This document shows, one piece after another, positions 26,659 through 34,188 of a stretch of 43,406 bases of DNA. The DNA lies in assembly GCF_002101585.1 (NCBI RefSeq), contig NZ_LQOT01000005.1, positions 1-43,406 on the forward strand, given 5' to 3'. Each line of letters opens with the position of its first letter. Position 1 is the stretch's first letter. The notes below the pieces were generated by a model. It was not told the origin of the DNA. It did no database searches and saw nothing but the letters and a program-made list of their open reading frames with translations. Position numbers and translations under genes: made by a program. Source of the DNA: Mycolicibacter engbaekii (GTDB lineage: Bacteria > Actinomycetota > Actinomycetes > Mycobacteriales > Mycobacteriaceae).

Positions 26659-27005
26659 AGCGCCTCGCGCGTCAGTCGCGGCCAATCAAGGACCTCTTCG
26701 ACAACCCGCAGCGGTTCGCTGCTGCGGTAGGAGCGGGTCGGGTTGCCGGGGAACTTCTTGTCGGTGACGTTGGGGTCATTCTCGAACTCCCCGGTCGGTT
26801 CGACGCGATACACCCGCGGTTCCCCGTCGCCGGCGGCGAGCTCGGCCGCCAGCCCGGCGCCGCTGAGCAGCGCGGTGAAGTAGATGTGGTTCATCACGAT
26901 CTCGGACCGGTAGTTGGAGCGAAAGCCCGCGGTGAGCAGGTCCCCGACCGCCAGTTCGGCCTTGGTGCCATGGAAGAACGGGCCTTCGTCGTCGATCATG
27001 TCCAT
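26595..27005 (-). CDS. arr: NAD(+)--rifampin ADP-ribosyltransferase
   Basis: A 136-residue enzyme very similar in memory to Arr of M. smegmatis (142 residues), which inactivates rifamycins by ADP-ribosylating the C23 hydroxyl with NAD. FFHGTKAELAVGDLLTAGF, HIYFTALL and NDPNVTDKKFPGNPTRSYRS are near-diagnostic. With a constant offset of 7, the H-Y-D triad reported for Arr (His19, Tyr49, Asp84) falls on His12, Tyr42 and Asp77 here, so the enzyme should be active. TACTCT ends 7 bases before the ATG, implying its own leaderless promoter. It lies 55 bases after the SnoaL-like gene. It predicts intrinsic rifampicin resistance or reduced susceptibility. Confidence 0.95.
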   Translation of the reverse strand: MDMIDDEGPFFHGTKAELAVGDLLTAGFRSNYRSEIVMNHIYFTALLSGAGLAAELAAGDGEPRVYRVEPTGEFENDPNVTDKKFPGNPTRSYRSSEPLRVVEEVLDWPRLTREALQEWRDRLAALRADGLDEIIN

Positions 27006-27012
27006 CGGCTCA

Positions 27013-27018
27013 AGAGTA
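27013..27018 (-). promoter_or_regulatory. Leaderless -10 element of arr
   Basis: TACTCT on the minus strand ends 7 bases before the arr ATG at 27005. Confidence 0.55.
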
Positions 27019-27060
27019 AGAGCACCTGGCGATGCTGTTCGTCCACGCCCACACTCGCGG

Positions 27061-27441
27061 TCAGTCGATGGGTTCGGCCCATTGAACGCGCGACGGCCCG
27101 GGGCGGAACGGATCGCCGAAATACTGCGTCTCGCGAGCGACCTGACCGTCCACCACCTCCATGAGGCTCACCACATAGGACGGCTTGCCGTCGTAGGTGA
27201 GGACGAGTTCACTGATCCACAGTTCACCACCGCCGAGGATGCGCCGGACCGTGAAGCGCTTGGCGTTCGGCTGGGCTTCTCGCGACGCCCGAATATGGTC
27301 GCGACCGCGGATCCGCTCACCCGACTGGGGATATTCGAGAACCGCATCAGCCCGGTAGATGCGGTGTTCGGCCTCGAAGTCGTTTGCATCCGATGACGCC
27401 CAATGCGCCTCCAGAGCGGCACGGATGTCGCCATCGGCCAT
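27061..27441 (-). CDS. SnoaL/NTF2-like protein
   Basis: A 126-residue single-domain protein with the cone-shaped SnoaL/NTF2 pattern: an N-terminal helix (IRAALEAHWASSDANDFEAE), the strand-helix YRADAVLEYPQSGERIRGRDHIRASREAQPN typical of the family, and a C-terminal sheet with the conserved YFGDPF segment. Such proteins act as small isomerases, hydratases or ligand-binding modules; the role here is unknown. TACCGT at 27449-27454 ends 7 bases before the ATG, giving a leaderless promoter. It is upstream of arr on the same strand but arr appears to have its own promoter. Confidence 0.85.
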   Translation of the reverse strand: MADGDIRAALEAHWASSDANDFEAEHRIYRADAVLEYPQSGERIRGRDHIRASREAQPNAKRFTVRRILGGGELWISELVLTYDGKPSYVVSLMEVVDGQVARETQYFGDPFRPGPSRVQWAEPID

Positions 27442-27448
27442 GACAACG

Positions 27449-27454
27449 ACGGTA
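27449..27454 (-). promoter_or_regulatory. Leaderless -10 element of the SnoaL-like gene
   Basis: TACCGT on the minus strand ends 7 bases before the ATG at 27441. Confidence 0.5.
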
Positions 27455-27518
27455 TCGGCTTTACGCCCGATTGGGATCAGGCAGATTGAATGCCTGAACG
27501 AGCCAGGAAATCCCCCGG

Positions 27519-27872
27519 CTACCAGATGACGGCGAGCCCGGCGGCGGTCAGCACCAGTGCGCCGGCGGCGTAGAACAGCGGGCGAGGAGCTGCCTCACCT
27601 GACTTGCGCTGGCGGGCGCGGCCGATGCCCAGCACGGCACCGAGGGCGACCAGGATCACCAGCTTGGTCCCGATCTTGGGGTAGTTGAGCACCACGTCGG
27701 CAGGCCAGGGGGCGGCCAGCGCAAGGCCGGTCAGCAAGGACAGCACCACGCCGTAGTCCATCACCTTGGTGAGCTCGAAGCGCCGTGCCGCGGCTTCGGA
27801 GACCAGCGCGCCGAACGTCACCGCGAACCCGACGATGTGCAGCAGAACTATTACGTGCCGTAGTACCTCCAC
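27519..27872 (-). CDS. Small four-helix membrane protein
   Basis: A 117-residue polytopic membrane protein with about four hydrophobic helices: HVIVLLHIVGFAVTFGALVSE, VVLSLLTGLALAAP, IGTKLVILVALGAVLGIG and LFYAAGALVLTAAGLAVIW. A basic loop RARQRKSGE separates the third and fourth. A conserved His (LLHIVGF) in the first helix is reminiscent of CopD/SirB-type small membrane proteins, but the similarity is not strong enough to name it. GTG 27872 was chosen over ATG 27914 because TAGCCT ends 7 bases before it. The gene is divergent from the OsmC-family gene. Confidence 0.75.
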   Translation of the reverse strand: MEVLRHVIVLLHIVGFAVTFGALVSEAAARRFELTKVMDYGVVLSLLTGLALAAPWPADVVLNYPKIGTKLVILVALGAVLGIGRARQRKSGEAAPRPLFYAAGALVLTAAGLAVIW

Positions 27873-27879
27873 GCCGCTC

Positions 27880-27885
27880 AGGCTA
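27880..27885 (-). promoter_or_regulatory. Leaderless -10 element of the small membrane protein gene
   Basis: TAGCCT on the minus strand ends 7 bases before the GTG at 27872. The divergent OsmC-family gene uses the identical hexamer and the same spacing. Confidence 0.6.
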
Positions 27886-27961
27886 TCCCGTGGCGGCGGC
27901 AAATGGTATTCCATCGGGCAACCGCGCCACCGCGTCGTTGCCCGATCCGAGGCCGACTCTC

Positions 27962-27967
27962 TAGCCT
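27962..27967 (+). promoter_or_regulatory. Leaderless -10 element of the OsmC-family gene
   Basis: TAGCCT ends 7 bases before the ATG at 27975, the clearest leaderless arrangement in this stretch. It excludes the longer in-frame extension to 27903. Confidence 0.65.
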
Positions 27968-27974
27968 TGCCCGC

Positions 27975-28496
27975 ATGACTACCTCCCTGAATCGCCTGGC
28001 CGACGTCGTCGCGGCCACCAGCGACCCCGCCGCTGCCGACCCCGCCGGCTCGCAAGTGGTCTTCAGTGCCTCCGCGGTCGGCCACGACGCGGTGGCCAGC
28101 ACCGTCACCCTGGGCCAGTACAGCATCGAGGTCGACGAACCGCCGGCGCTCGGCGGCGAGAACACCGCCCCCAACCCGGTGGAGTACTACCTGGGTTCCC
28201 TGCTGTCCTGCCAGATCGTCACCTGGCGCTACTGGGCCGAGAAGCTGGGCATCGCGGTCGAAGACATCACCGGGCGCGCCGAGGGTGACCTGGACGTCCG
28301 GGGCTTCTTCGGTCTGGACGACGACGTTCGCCCCGGCTTCAGCCAGGTGCGCGTGGTCATCACCGTGACCGGCCCGGAAACCGAGGAACGCTACCGGGAA
28401 CTGCAGCAGGCGGTCGAAAAGCACTGCCCGGTACTGGATCTGACTGCTAACGTCACACCGGTACACAGCACCCTGGAGGTGGGACAGCAGCGGTGA
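27975..28496 (+). CDS. OsmC family protein
   Basis: A 173-residue OsmC/Ohr-fold protein. Both cysteines of the family's thiol-peroxidase centre are present, one in GSLLSCQIVTWRYWA on the central helix (about residue 77) and one in VEKHCPVLDL near residue 153. The short EYYLGSLLSCQ segment is typical of the OsmC/YhfA branch. Members reduce organic hydroperoxides with lipoyl or thiol donors; the exact substrate is not shown. The stop overlaps the GTG of the next gene (GTGA), so the two are co-translated. Confidence 0.92.
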   Translation: MTTSLNRLADVVAATSDPAAADPAGSQVVFSASAVGHDAVASTVTLGQYSIEVDEPPALGGENTAPNPVEYYLGSLLSCQIVTWRYWAEKLGIAVEDITGRAEGDLDVRGFFGLDDDVRPGFSQVRVVITVTGPETEERYRELQQAVEKHCPVLDLTANVTPVHSTLEVGQQR

Positions 28497-28816
28497 TCTT
28501 CATCGTCGTCAAATTCGCGGTCAAGCCGGAGTGGGCGGAGCGTTGGCCACAGTTGGTGGCCGGGTTCACCGAAGCCACCCGGGCGGAGCCGGGCAACCTG
28601 TGGTTCGAGTGGTCGCGCAGTCTCGACGACCCTAACGAGTACGTGCTCGTCGAGGCGTTCCGCGACGGTGAGGCCGGCAGCGCGCACGTCAACAGCGAGC
28701 ACTTCCGGCAGGCCACGGCCGACATGCCGCAGGCGCTGGTGTCGACACCGAAGATCATCAGCCAGCAGATCGACGCGACGGACTGGTCGGCGATGGGCGA
28801 GCTGACCGTCGACTGA
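28493..28816 (+). CDS. ABM-domain monooxygenase (putative quinol monooxygenase)
   Basis: A 107-residue protein with one antibiotic-biosynthesis-monooxygenase (ABM) ferredoxin-like domain. FIVVKFAVKPEWAERWPQLV opens the first strand and helix. The middle carries EPGNLWFEWSRSLDDPNEYVLVEAF, and HVNSEHFRQA the conserved His-containing helix. Relatives such as YgiN oxidise quinols or act as cofactor-free dimers. It is coupled by a 4-base overlap to the OsmC gene, which fits a small oxidative-stress or quinone-handling operon. Function beyond the family is inferred. Confidence 0.9.
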   Translation: MIFIVVKFAVKPEWAERWPQLVAGFTEATRAEPGNLWFEWSRSLDDPNEYVLVEAFRDGEAGSAHVNSEHFRQATADMPQALVSTPKIISQQIDATDWSAMGELTVD

Positions 28817-28825
28817 GGTCATCAC

Positions 28826-28866
28826 GGCGACCCGCTTCACCCGGCTTCGCCGCGCTTGCGATCGCC
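28826..28866. terminator. Nested hairpin between convergent genes
   Basis: GGCGA (28826-28830) can pair with TCGCC (28862-28866), and CGGC-TTC-GCCG (28842-28852) forms an inner hairpin. It lies between two convergent genes, 10 bases after the monooxygenase stop. No U-tract is present. A similar GC-rich sequence is, as I recall, common between mycobacterial genes. Confidence 0.35.
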
Positions 28867-28872
28867 TAGGGC

Positions 28873-29565
28873 CTAGCGCACGACCGTGATCTCCCGGCCC
28901 AGCTGATACCCGGGGGTCAACGGCAAGATGTCGCCGCTCCAGAACGAGCCGGGATCGAACCAGTTCGAGTTCTTGTCAGTCGACAGCAGGCCCATCTCCT
29001 CATAGGTGATGGCCACCGTCTCGGCGCAGTAGGCGGTCTGCAACGTCACTTTGCCGGTGCGGGCCTTGCGCCGCCGCGTCATCTCCTCGACCTTGCGGTC
29101 CAGGAACGGAATCCCGCGCGTCCAGTCGCGCGCGGTGGGCAGCCGCCCCCGCAGCCAGCGGCCGGTGAGCCGCGCGGTGGTGGGAAACGCGGTGCCGTCC
29201 ATCCGCGCGATCGCCTGCAGCAGCTGGTTCTCCTGCTGGCGGGTGATGGTCCCGCTGAGCTGGCGCAGCCAGCAGCGCTGCTCATAGCGGCCCGTCCACT
29301 GCTCGACGGCTGCCCGGGCGTCGTTGAGCTGCACCCCGCGGTGGTTGGTGCCGGTCCAGAAGTCATGCAACTTGTCGCCCAGTTCGGCATGCCAGATCAG
29401 CGGCGGCAGATCCTCGAGGGCCACCGTCATACCGACGTGGTTCACCGGGGCGTTGGACAGGGTCTGGATCGCGCGGTCCGGGCCGGAGCGGCCCCGGAAC
29501 AACCAGATGTCGCCGGTGCGCGTTTCGGCCAGCGCCCGTTCCAATGTCACGGTGTGTTCGTCCAC
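28873..29565 (-). CDS. YiiX/NlpC-P60-like cysteine hydrolase
   Basis: A 230-residue protein resembling the permuted NlpC/P60 (YiiX/YebB) papain-fold group. The N-terminal TGDIWLFRGRSGPDRAIQTLSNAPVNHVGMTVAL contains the Asp-Ile-x-Leu-Phe strand and the NHVGM His typical of this group. The candidate catalytic Cys comes later in TAYCAETVAITYEEMGLL (about residue 185), where permuted members keep it. Such enzymes hydrolyse amide or thioester bonds in lipids or peptides. GTG 29565 is chosen because a TAGGGT hexamer ends 7 bases upstream; GTG 29574 would lie inside that hexamer. It is divergent from the 53-residue protein gene. Confidence 0.75.
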   Translation of the reverse strand: MDEHTVTLERALAETRTGDIWLFRGRSGPDRAIQTLSNAPVNHVGMTVALEDLPPLIWHAELGDKLHDFWTGTNHRGVQLNDARAAVEQWTGRYEQRCWLRQLSGTITRQQENQLLQAIARMDGTAFPTTARLTGRWLRGRLPTARDWTRGIPFLDRKVEEMTRRRKARTGKVTLQTAYCAETVAITYEEMGLLSTDKNSNWFDPGSFWSGDILPLTPGYQLGREITVVR

Positions 29566-29572
29566 GCCCAGC

Positions 29573-29582
29573 ACCCTAGGGT
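29573..29582. promoter_or_regulatory. Palindromic two-way promoter ACCCTAGGGT
   Basis: The 10-base perfect palindrome contains TAGGGT on the plus strand (29577-29582, 6 bases before GTG 29589) and TAGGGT on the minus strand (29573-29578, 7 bases before GTG 29565). The two -10 hexamers overlap by two bases and serve divergent leaderless genes. Confidence 0.6.
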
Positions 29583-29588
29583 GTGATC

Positions 29589-29750
29589 GTGCGCAGCATC
29601 TGGAAATGGATCGGCCTGGCGGGCGTGGTGGGCGTTGCCGCCGGGGGAGTGCTGGTGGCGCGGGATCAGCGCCGGCGGCGGGCCTACACGCCCGAACAAA
29701 TCCGCGCCCGCCTGCATGAGCGTCTCGCCGAGGCCGGCGGCGCGGACTAG
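29589..29750 (+). CDS. Small single-pass membrane protein, 53 residues
   Basis: Read directly from the sequence, this short gene begins GTG and encodes an N-terminal membrane helix (IWKWIGLAGVVGVAAGGVLVA, about residues 4-24). An Arg cluster (RDQRRRRAY) follows, then a short amphipathic helix (EQIRARLHERLAEA). Third positions are strongly G/C, it ends in a TAG, and a perfect leaderless -10 lies 6 bases upstream. I recall near-identical small proteins in other mycobacteria but no function. An alternative GTG at 29583 would start inside the spacer. It is convergent with the cyclase gene, whose stop follows 6 bases later. Confidence 0.75.
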   Translation: MRSIWKWIGLAGVVGVAAGGVLVARDQRRRRAYTPEQIRARLHERLAEAGGAD

Positions 29751-29756
29751 CGCGGC

Positions 29757-30587
29757 CTACTCGGCGGTGACGCCGGCGGCGTCGACGCTGTAGAGGCGGT
29801 GGGTGCCGGCGAAGCCCTTCAGCTCCGCGTCGCGCCCGGCGCCGACGGTGATGCCCGCGCAGTCCTTGACCGCGTCGCGGACCGGCCCGCTGATCAGGAT
29901 CTGGCCGCCCTGCGCCGCGGCGGCCACCCGGGCGGCCATCGCCACGTTGCGGCCGAACAGGTCGTCGCCGCGCCGCACGGAGCGGCCCATGTGCACCCCG
30001 ATGCGCACCCGGATCGGCTGCTGGGGTTTGCGCCCGCGCCGGGCCTGCAGCGCCTGCTGAATGGCCAGGGCGCAGCACACCGCCTGTTCGGGATCGGCGA
30101 AGGCGATCATGTAGCCGTCGCCCTGGCTTTTCACCACATGCCCGCGGTGCGCCGCGACCAGCCGATGCACCGCCTCGTCGTGGCGGGCAATCAGCTTCAC
30201 CCAGGCGCGGTCACCGATCCGCTCGTTGAGTTCGGTAGACCCCTCGATGTCGGTGAACAGCACCACCACATGCCCGTCCGGGGCCAGCCGGGCCAGGTCG
30301 GGGCGCTCCACCGCCGCCCAGTCGGCCAGATCCTCGATCGAACTGCGCACCGCCGCGCCGAAACCCTGCTCGCGCACCAGGTTCGCGGTCTGCCATACCG
30401 TCTTGACGGCCTCCCGCCCGCTGGTCAGCAGCATGTTGCGGGCATCGACCCGCCCGCGCAGCGACTCGACGTCGGCGCGGGCCCGCCGCAGCCGGGCGGT
30501 CACGATCGCCAGCGCCAGGCCCTGGCCGGCCACCACCACCGCCAGGACGTAGGCCGCGATCCACGGCGGCGCGAGCCACCCCGTCAA
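29757..30587 (-). CDS. Class III adenylate/guanylate cyclase, membrane-anchored
   Basis: A 276-residue protein. An N-terminal helix ([20 protein letters not shown]) is followed by a coiled-coil linker (residues about 28-60) and one class III cyclase domain. FTDIEGST and [12 protein letters not shown] supply both metal Asp residues and the adenine-selecting Lys; [15 protein letters not shown] supplies the second selecting Asp and the transition-state Arg. The usual Asn position holds Ala, with an Asn two residues earlier. It should make cAMP as a dimer. The start is TTG 30587, coupled to bpoB (4-base overlap). By order it matches Rv1120c, which I recall as a degraded cyclase in M. tuberculosis; here it is intact. 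Confidence 0.88.
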   Translation of the reverse strand: MTGWLAPPWIAAYVLAVVVAGQGLALAIVTARLRRARADVESLRGRVDARNMLLTSGREAVKTVWQTANLVREQGFGAAVRSSIEDLADWAAVERPDLARLAPDGHVVVLFTDIEGSTELNERIGDRAWVKLIARHDEAVHRLVAAHRGHVVKSQGDGYMIAFADPEQAVCCALAIQQALQARRGRKPQQPIRVRIGVHMGRSVRRGDDLFGRNVAMAARVAAAAQGGQILISGPVRDAVKDCAGITVGAGRDAELKGFAGTHRLYSVDAAGVTAE

Positions 30588-31438
30588 GGCCCCGACACGA
30601 ACTCGACGACGGCCGCGCTGAAGGCGTCGTTGTCGTCGCCGGCGGCGGTGTGCCCGGCGCCGGACAGCTCCACGAGCCGCGCGCCGGGGACCTTGGACAG
30701 GAAATCCGCGACACCGTCCGGGCTGACCACATCGGAGAGCTTGCCGCGGATCAGCAGGATCGGGATCTGCAGCCCGATGGCGGCCGCCTCGATCTTCTCG
30801 GTGCGCAGTGCCGGGTCGTCATCGGGTTTGGTCATCAGCGCCGGATCCCAGTGCCAGTACCACCGCCCGTCGCGCCACCGCAGGTTCTTCTTCAGCCCTT
30901 CGGGACTGCGGGGCTTGCGGCGGTGCGGCAGGTAGGCGGCCACCGCGTCGGCGGCCTGCTCCAAGGAGTCGAAACCGTCGAGGTGGCTGGCCATGAAGTC
31001 GCGGATGCGGGCGCTGCCGTCCTTCTCGTAACGCGGCACCACGTCCACCAGCACCAGCTTGGTCACCCGCTGCGGCCCGGCCTGCGCGGCCACCAGAATG
31101 CCGGTGAGCCCGCCCATGCTGGCCCCGATCAGCGCCACCGGCCGGCCGATCGCGTCGATCACCGCCAGCGCGTCGGCGGTGAGCTTCTCGATCGCGTAGT
31201 CGGCGTGCGGCGCCCGATCGCTGTCGCCGTGGCCGCGGGTGTCGAGCGCGACCACGTGATAGCCCCGGTCGGCCAAGATCTGGCCGGTCTTGTGCCAGGA
31301 GTGCCGATTCTGGCCGCCGCCGTGCAGCAGCACGATGGTCGGGTGGCCGGCCGCATCAGCTGCGCCCCGGTTCCATTCGTCGGCGACCAGCGTTACTCCG
31401 TCGACGCCGTCGTATTGGACGGTCTGGGCTGTGCGCAT
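30584..31438 (-). CDS. bpoB: Alpha/beta hydrolase, peroxidase-like (Rv1123c)
   Basis: A 284-residue alpha/beta hydrolase named by synteny with the 'possible peroxidase' bpo[17 protein letters not shown] forms the oxyanion loop, GASMGGLTG the nucleophile elbow (Ser near 107), [11 protein letters not shown] the acid region and [12 protein letters not shown] the catalytic His. The non-haem peroxidase label is historical; the sequence equally fits an esterase. The ATG at 31438 follows TACCAT by 6 bases, a leaderless start that excludes the longer frame to 31540. It is the promoter-proximal gene of an operon with the cyclase and divergent from ephC. Confidence 0.85.
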   Translation of the reverse strand: MRTAQTVQYDGVDGVTLVADEWNRGAADAAGHPTIVLLHGGGQNRHSWHKTGQILADRGYHVVALDTRGHGDSDRAPHADYAIEKLTADALAVIDAIGRPVALIGASMGGLTGILVAAQAGPQRVTKLVLVDVVPRYEKDGSARIRDFMASHLDGFDSLEQAADAVAAYLPHRRKPRSPEGLKKNLRWRDGRWYWHWDPALMTKPDDDPALRTEKIEAAAIGLQIPILLIRGKLSDVVSPDGVADFLSKVPGARLVELSGAGHTAAGDDNDAFSAAVVEFVSGP

Positions 31439-31444
31439 TCCCAG

Positions 31445-31450
31445 ATGGTA
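31445..31450 (-). promoter_or_regulatory. Leaderless -10 element of bpoB
   Basis: TACCAT on the minus strand ends 6 bases before the ATG at 31438. Confidence 0.55.
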
Positions 31451-31506
31451 GATAGGTTGGACGACAGGGTCGACGCAAACGCCTGCCCGGCCGTGAGGGG
31501 TAAGTG

Positions 31507-32400
31507 ATGAGTGAACCGCGGTGGATCGACGTGCCGGCACCCGGGGTCGAACTCAAGGCATTGAGTTGGGGGACCCCCGGTGACCCGGTGGCGTTGTGCC
31601 TGCACGGTTTTCCCGACACCGCCTACGGGTGGCGCCGGTTGGCGCCGCGGCTGGTGGACGCCGGGTGGCATGTGGTGGCGCCGTTCATGCGGGGATATGC
31701 GCCCTCGGCGATCCCCGCCGACGGCAGCTACCACGTGGGCGCCCTGATCCACGACGCGCTACGGGCGCACGCCGCTGTCGGCGACACCGGCCGTGACGTG
31801 GTGATCGGTCACGACTGGGGCGCGATCGCCGCCACCGGACTGGCCGCGATGCCTGACAGCCCGTTCACCAAGGCGGTGATCATGTCGGTGCCGCCACCGG
31901 CCGCGCTGCGCGCCGTCGGCGGGACAGACCGGCTCTCGCTGGCCCGCCAGGTGCCGCCGCAATTGCTGCGCAGCTGGTACATCAGCTACTTCCAACTGCC
32001 GTGGCTGCCGGAGCGCTCCGCGTCCTGGGTGCTGCCGCTGCTGTGGCGGCGCTGGTCGCCGGGATATCCCGCCGAGGAGGATCTGCGCCACGTCGACGCG
32101 GCCATCGGAACGCCGGAGGGCTGGCGCGCCGCCCTGGGGCCCTACCGGGCGTTACGCAGCCTGCGGGCCCCCGAGCCCTACACCGATCTGCACCGGTACT
32201 GGTTGCAGCTGCCGCAACTGCAGACCCTGTACCTGCACGGGCGCACCGACGGCTGCATGTCCGTGCAGTTCGCGCAGCTGATGCAGCCGGCATTGCCCGC
32301 GGGCAGCGCGGTGGCCATCGTCGAAAACGCGGGCCACTTCCTGCAACTCGAGCAGCCCGAGCAGGTCGCCGAACAGGTGCTGGCGTTCCTGAGCCGATGA
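31507..32400 (+). CDS. ephC: Epoxide hydrolase-like alpha/beta hydrolase (Rv1124)
   Basis: A 297-residue alpha/beta hydrolase with the epoxide-hydrolase nucleophile: VIGHDWGAIAATG carries Asp, not Ser. LCLHGFPDTAYGWRRL contains the HGxP oxyanion motif, and VENAGHFLQLEQP carries the catalytic His. The cap region holds Trp-Tyr and Tyr-Phe pairs (SWYISYFQLPW) that may include the ring-opening tyrosines. It would add water to lipid or xenobiotic epoxides. The ATG at 31507 is chosen over GTG 31504 because GAGGGG (31495-31500) then has a 6-base spacer. It precedes the acyltransferase-like gene by 15 bases. Confidence 0.88.
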   Translation: MSEPRWIDVPAPGVELKALSWGTPGDPVALCLHGFPDTAYGWRRLAPRLVDAGWHVVAPFMRGYAPSAIPADGSYHVGALIHDALRAHAAVGDTGRDVVIGHDWGAIAATGLAAMPDSPFTKAVIMSVPPPAALRAVGGTDRLSLARQVPPQLLRSWYISYFQLPWLPERSASWVLPLLWRRWSPGYPAEEDLRHVDAAIGTPEGWRAALGPYRALRSLRAPEPYTDLHRYWLQLPQLQTLYLHGRTDGCMSVQFAQLMQPALPAGSAVAIVENAGHFLQLEQPEQVAEQVLAFLSR

Positions 32401-32415
32401 GCGGGGCCTGACCCG

Positions 32416-33657
32416 GTGGCCGCCGCGCGGCGGATGGCCGCCATCGACGCGCAGTTCGCCTGGATGTCGGCAAAGATCCCCAGCGACCAGTTCCTGCTCT
32501 ACGCCTTCGCCGGGGTACCGGCCGACCTCGACGGCGCGATCGCCGACGTGCTCGACCGGGCCCGGGCGGCCCCGGATCTCAACATCCGCGTCGCCGACGC
32601 CGGCCGGCTGCGCTACCCGCGCTGGGTGCCGCGGACCGAGCCGGCGACGGCGATCCGTCATCGGGCACCCGCCGACAGCTGGGCCGGCTGCCTGGACACC
32701 ATCGTGGGGCTCACCGACGACCAGCTCGACGTCGGGGTGAACCCGTGGCGCCTGCATGTGTTCGCCCCCGTGCACGACATTCCCGGGCATCGCGGTGCCG
32801 GCACGGTGGCGGTGCTGCAGATTGCGCACGCCCTTGCCGACGGCCAACGGTCCTCGGCGTTGGCCGCCTGGCTGTTCGGGCGTCCCGCGCCGGTACCCGC
32901 GGTGCCCGCACCGCGGTCCGGGTTCCTGCCCTGGCGTGCGGTGGTCGCGGCACGTGCCCACCGCCGCCGCGTCGAGGACACCCGGACGGGACTGTTACCG
33001 CCCGCCGTCGGCGATCGCCCACCGCTGGCCACCAACAACCGGCCGGCCGGCGGCCGAACCGTCCGCACCCTGGTGCGGCAGCGCGCCGACGTGGGCGGGC
33101 CGACGGTCACCGTGGGGGTGCTCGCCGCGGTGTCCGCGGCCCTGTCGGAATATCTCGGTGGGCACTGCGACGAACTGGGTGCCGAAATCCCCATGGCCAA
33201 AGCCGGTCCGCGGCACGCCCACAACCACTTCGGCAACGTGACGGTCGGGCTGTATCCGCACCTGGACCACGACGCCCGCTGTCAGCGCATCGCCGCCGAT
33301 ATCGCCACGGGCCGGCTCCGGAGCCGGCACCCGGCCACCGCCGCCGCCGACCGCGCCTTCGCCGCGACGCCTGCGGTGTTGCTGCGCTGGGGCGTAGACC
33401 ATTTCGACCCTGATGTGCGCCCGCAGCGGGTCGCCGGCAACACCGTGGTCTCCAGCGTGCACCGCGGCGCCGCAGACCTGCGACTGGGCGCCGAACCGGT
33501 ACTGCTGACCGCCGGGTTTCCTGCGCTGTCCCCGGCGATGGGACTGACCCACGGCGTGCACGGGATCGGCGACACCGTCGTGATCAGCGTGCACGCGGCG
33601 CAGTCGGCGATCCCCGATATCGAGGTATATCTGCGACTGTTGGACGCCGCGTTGTAG
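32416..33657 (+). CDS. WS/DGAT-like acyltransferase family protein (Rv1125-like)
   Basis: A 413-residue protein resembling the wax-ester synthase/diacylglycerol acyltransferase superfamily. The active-site motif HHxxxDG appears as AHALADG at about residues 137-143, keeping the second, catalytic His but not the first. The C-terminal half contains the DUF1298-type strand NTVVSSVHRGAADLRLG and the closing HGIGDTVVISVHAA. It is somewhat shorter than typical WS/DGAT enzymes (about 450-480). Acyl transfer is therefore plausible but unproven. Start GTG 32416; an ATG at 32434 is also possible. It sits in an operon after ephC. Confidence 0.8.
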   Translation: MAAARRMAAIDAQFAWMSAKIPSDQFLLYAFAGVPADLDGAIADVLDRARAAPDLNIRVADAGRLRYPRWVPRTEPATAIRHRAPADSWAGCLDTIVGLTDDQLDVGVNPWRLHVFAPVHDIPGHRGAGTVAVLQIAHALADGQRSSALAAWLFGRPAPVPAVPAPRSGFLPWRAVVAARAHRRRVEDTRTGLLPPAVGDRPPLATNNRPAGGRTVRTLVRQRADVGGPTVTVGVLAAVSAALSEYLGGHCDELGAEIPMAKAGPRHAHNHFGNVTVGLYPHLDHDARCQRIAADIATGRLRSRHPATAAADRAFAATPAVLLRWGVDHFDPDVRPQRVAGNTVVSSVHRGAADLRLGAEPVLLTAGFPALSPAMGLTHGVHGIGDTVVISVHAAQSAIPDIEVYLRLLDAAL

Positions 33658-33660
33658 TTT
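33655..33660 (+). promoter_or_regulatory. Leaderless -10 element of doxX, built on the upstream stop codon
   Basis: TAGTTT includes the TAG stop of the acyltransferase-like gene and ends 6 bases before the ATG at 33667. A promoter thus overlaps the end of the preceding gene. Confidence 0.55.
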
Positions 33661-33666
33661 GAGCAG

Positions 33667-34188
33667 ATGGCCACCTCTGCTGATGTCGCACTGCTGCTCC
33701 TGCGTCTTGTTCTGGGTCTGACCATGGCAGCCCACGGATTGAACAAGTTCATCGGCGGGGGCCGTATCCCCGGCACCGCCAGATGGTTCGAAAGCATCGG
33801 CATGAAGTACGGCAAGTTCGCGGCGCTGACCGCGGCGATCACCGAGATCGCCGCCGGGCTGGCGCTGGCCGTCGGGCTGTTCACCCCGATCGCGGCCGCC
33901 GGATTCGTGGCGTTGATGGCGGTGGCGGTATGGACCGTGCACCGCTCCAACGGCTTCTTCGTGCTCACCAACGGCTGGGAGTACAACCTGGTGCTGGCTG
34001 CCGGCGCCGTCGTGGTGGCCATGCTGGGGCCGGGCTACCTCAGCGCCGACCACCAGATCTTCGGCCACTGCTGGCAGAAAGGCTGGTCGGGCCTGTGGAT
34101 CTCGCTCGGCCTGGGACTGGCCGGCGCCATCGGTCAACTGGTGTTGTTCTACCGGCGCCCGGCGCCGTCCGCCGCGACCGGCGAGTAG
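33667..34188 (+). CDS. DoxX family membrane protein
   Basis: A 173-residue four-helix membrane protein of the DoxX family. ALLLLRLVLGLTMAAHGLNKFIGGG is the signature first helix with its conserved Arg and His. FAALTAAITEIAAGLALAVGLFTPIAAAGFVALMAV is the second and third, and WISLGLGLAGAIGQLVLFY the last. DoxX proteins in mycobacteria work with superoxide dismutase and thiosulfate sulfurtransferase in oxidative defence. The C-terminus overlaps the end of prpR on the opposite strand by 40 bases. Confidence 0.92.
   Translation: MATSADVALLLLRLVLGLTMAAHGLNKFIGGGRIPGTARWFESIGMKYGKFAALTAAITEIAAGLALAVGLFTPIAAAGFVALMAVAVWTVHRSNGFFVLTNGWEYNLVLAAGAVVVAMLGPGYLSADHQIFGHCWQKGWSGLWISLGLGLAGAIGQLVLFYRRPAPSAATGE

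Noticed and set aside
26211..27164. A 317-residue plus-strand frame across arr
   Set aside because: It is antisense to arr, whose protein is clearly recognised, and has no ribosome site or domain.
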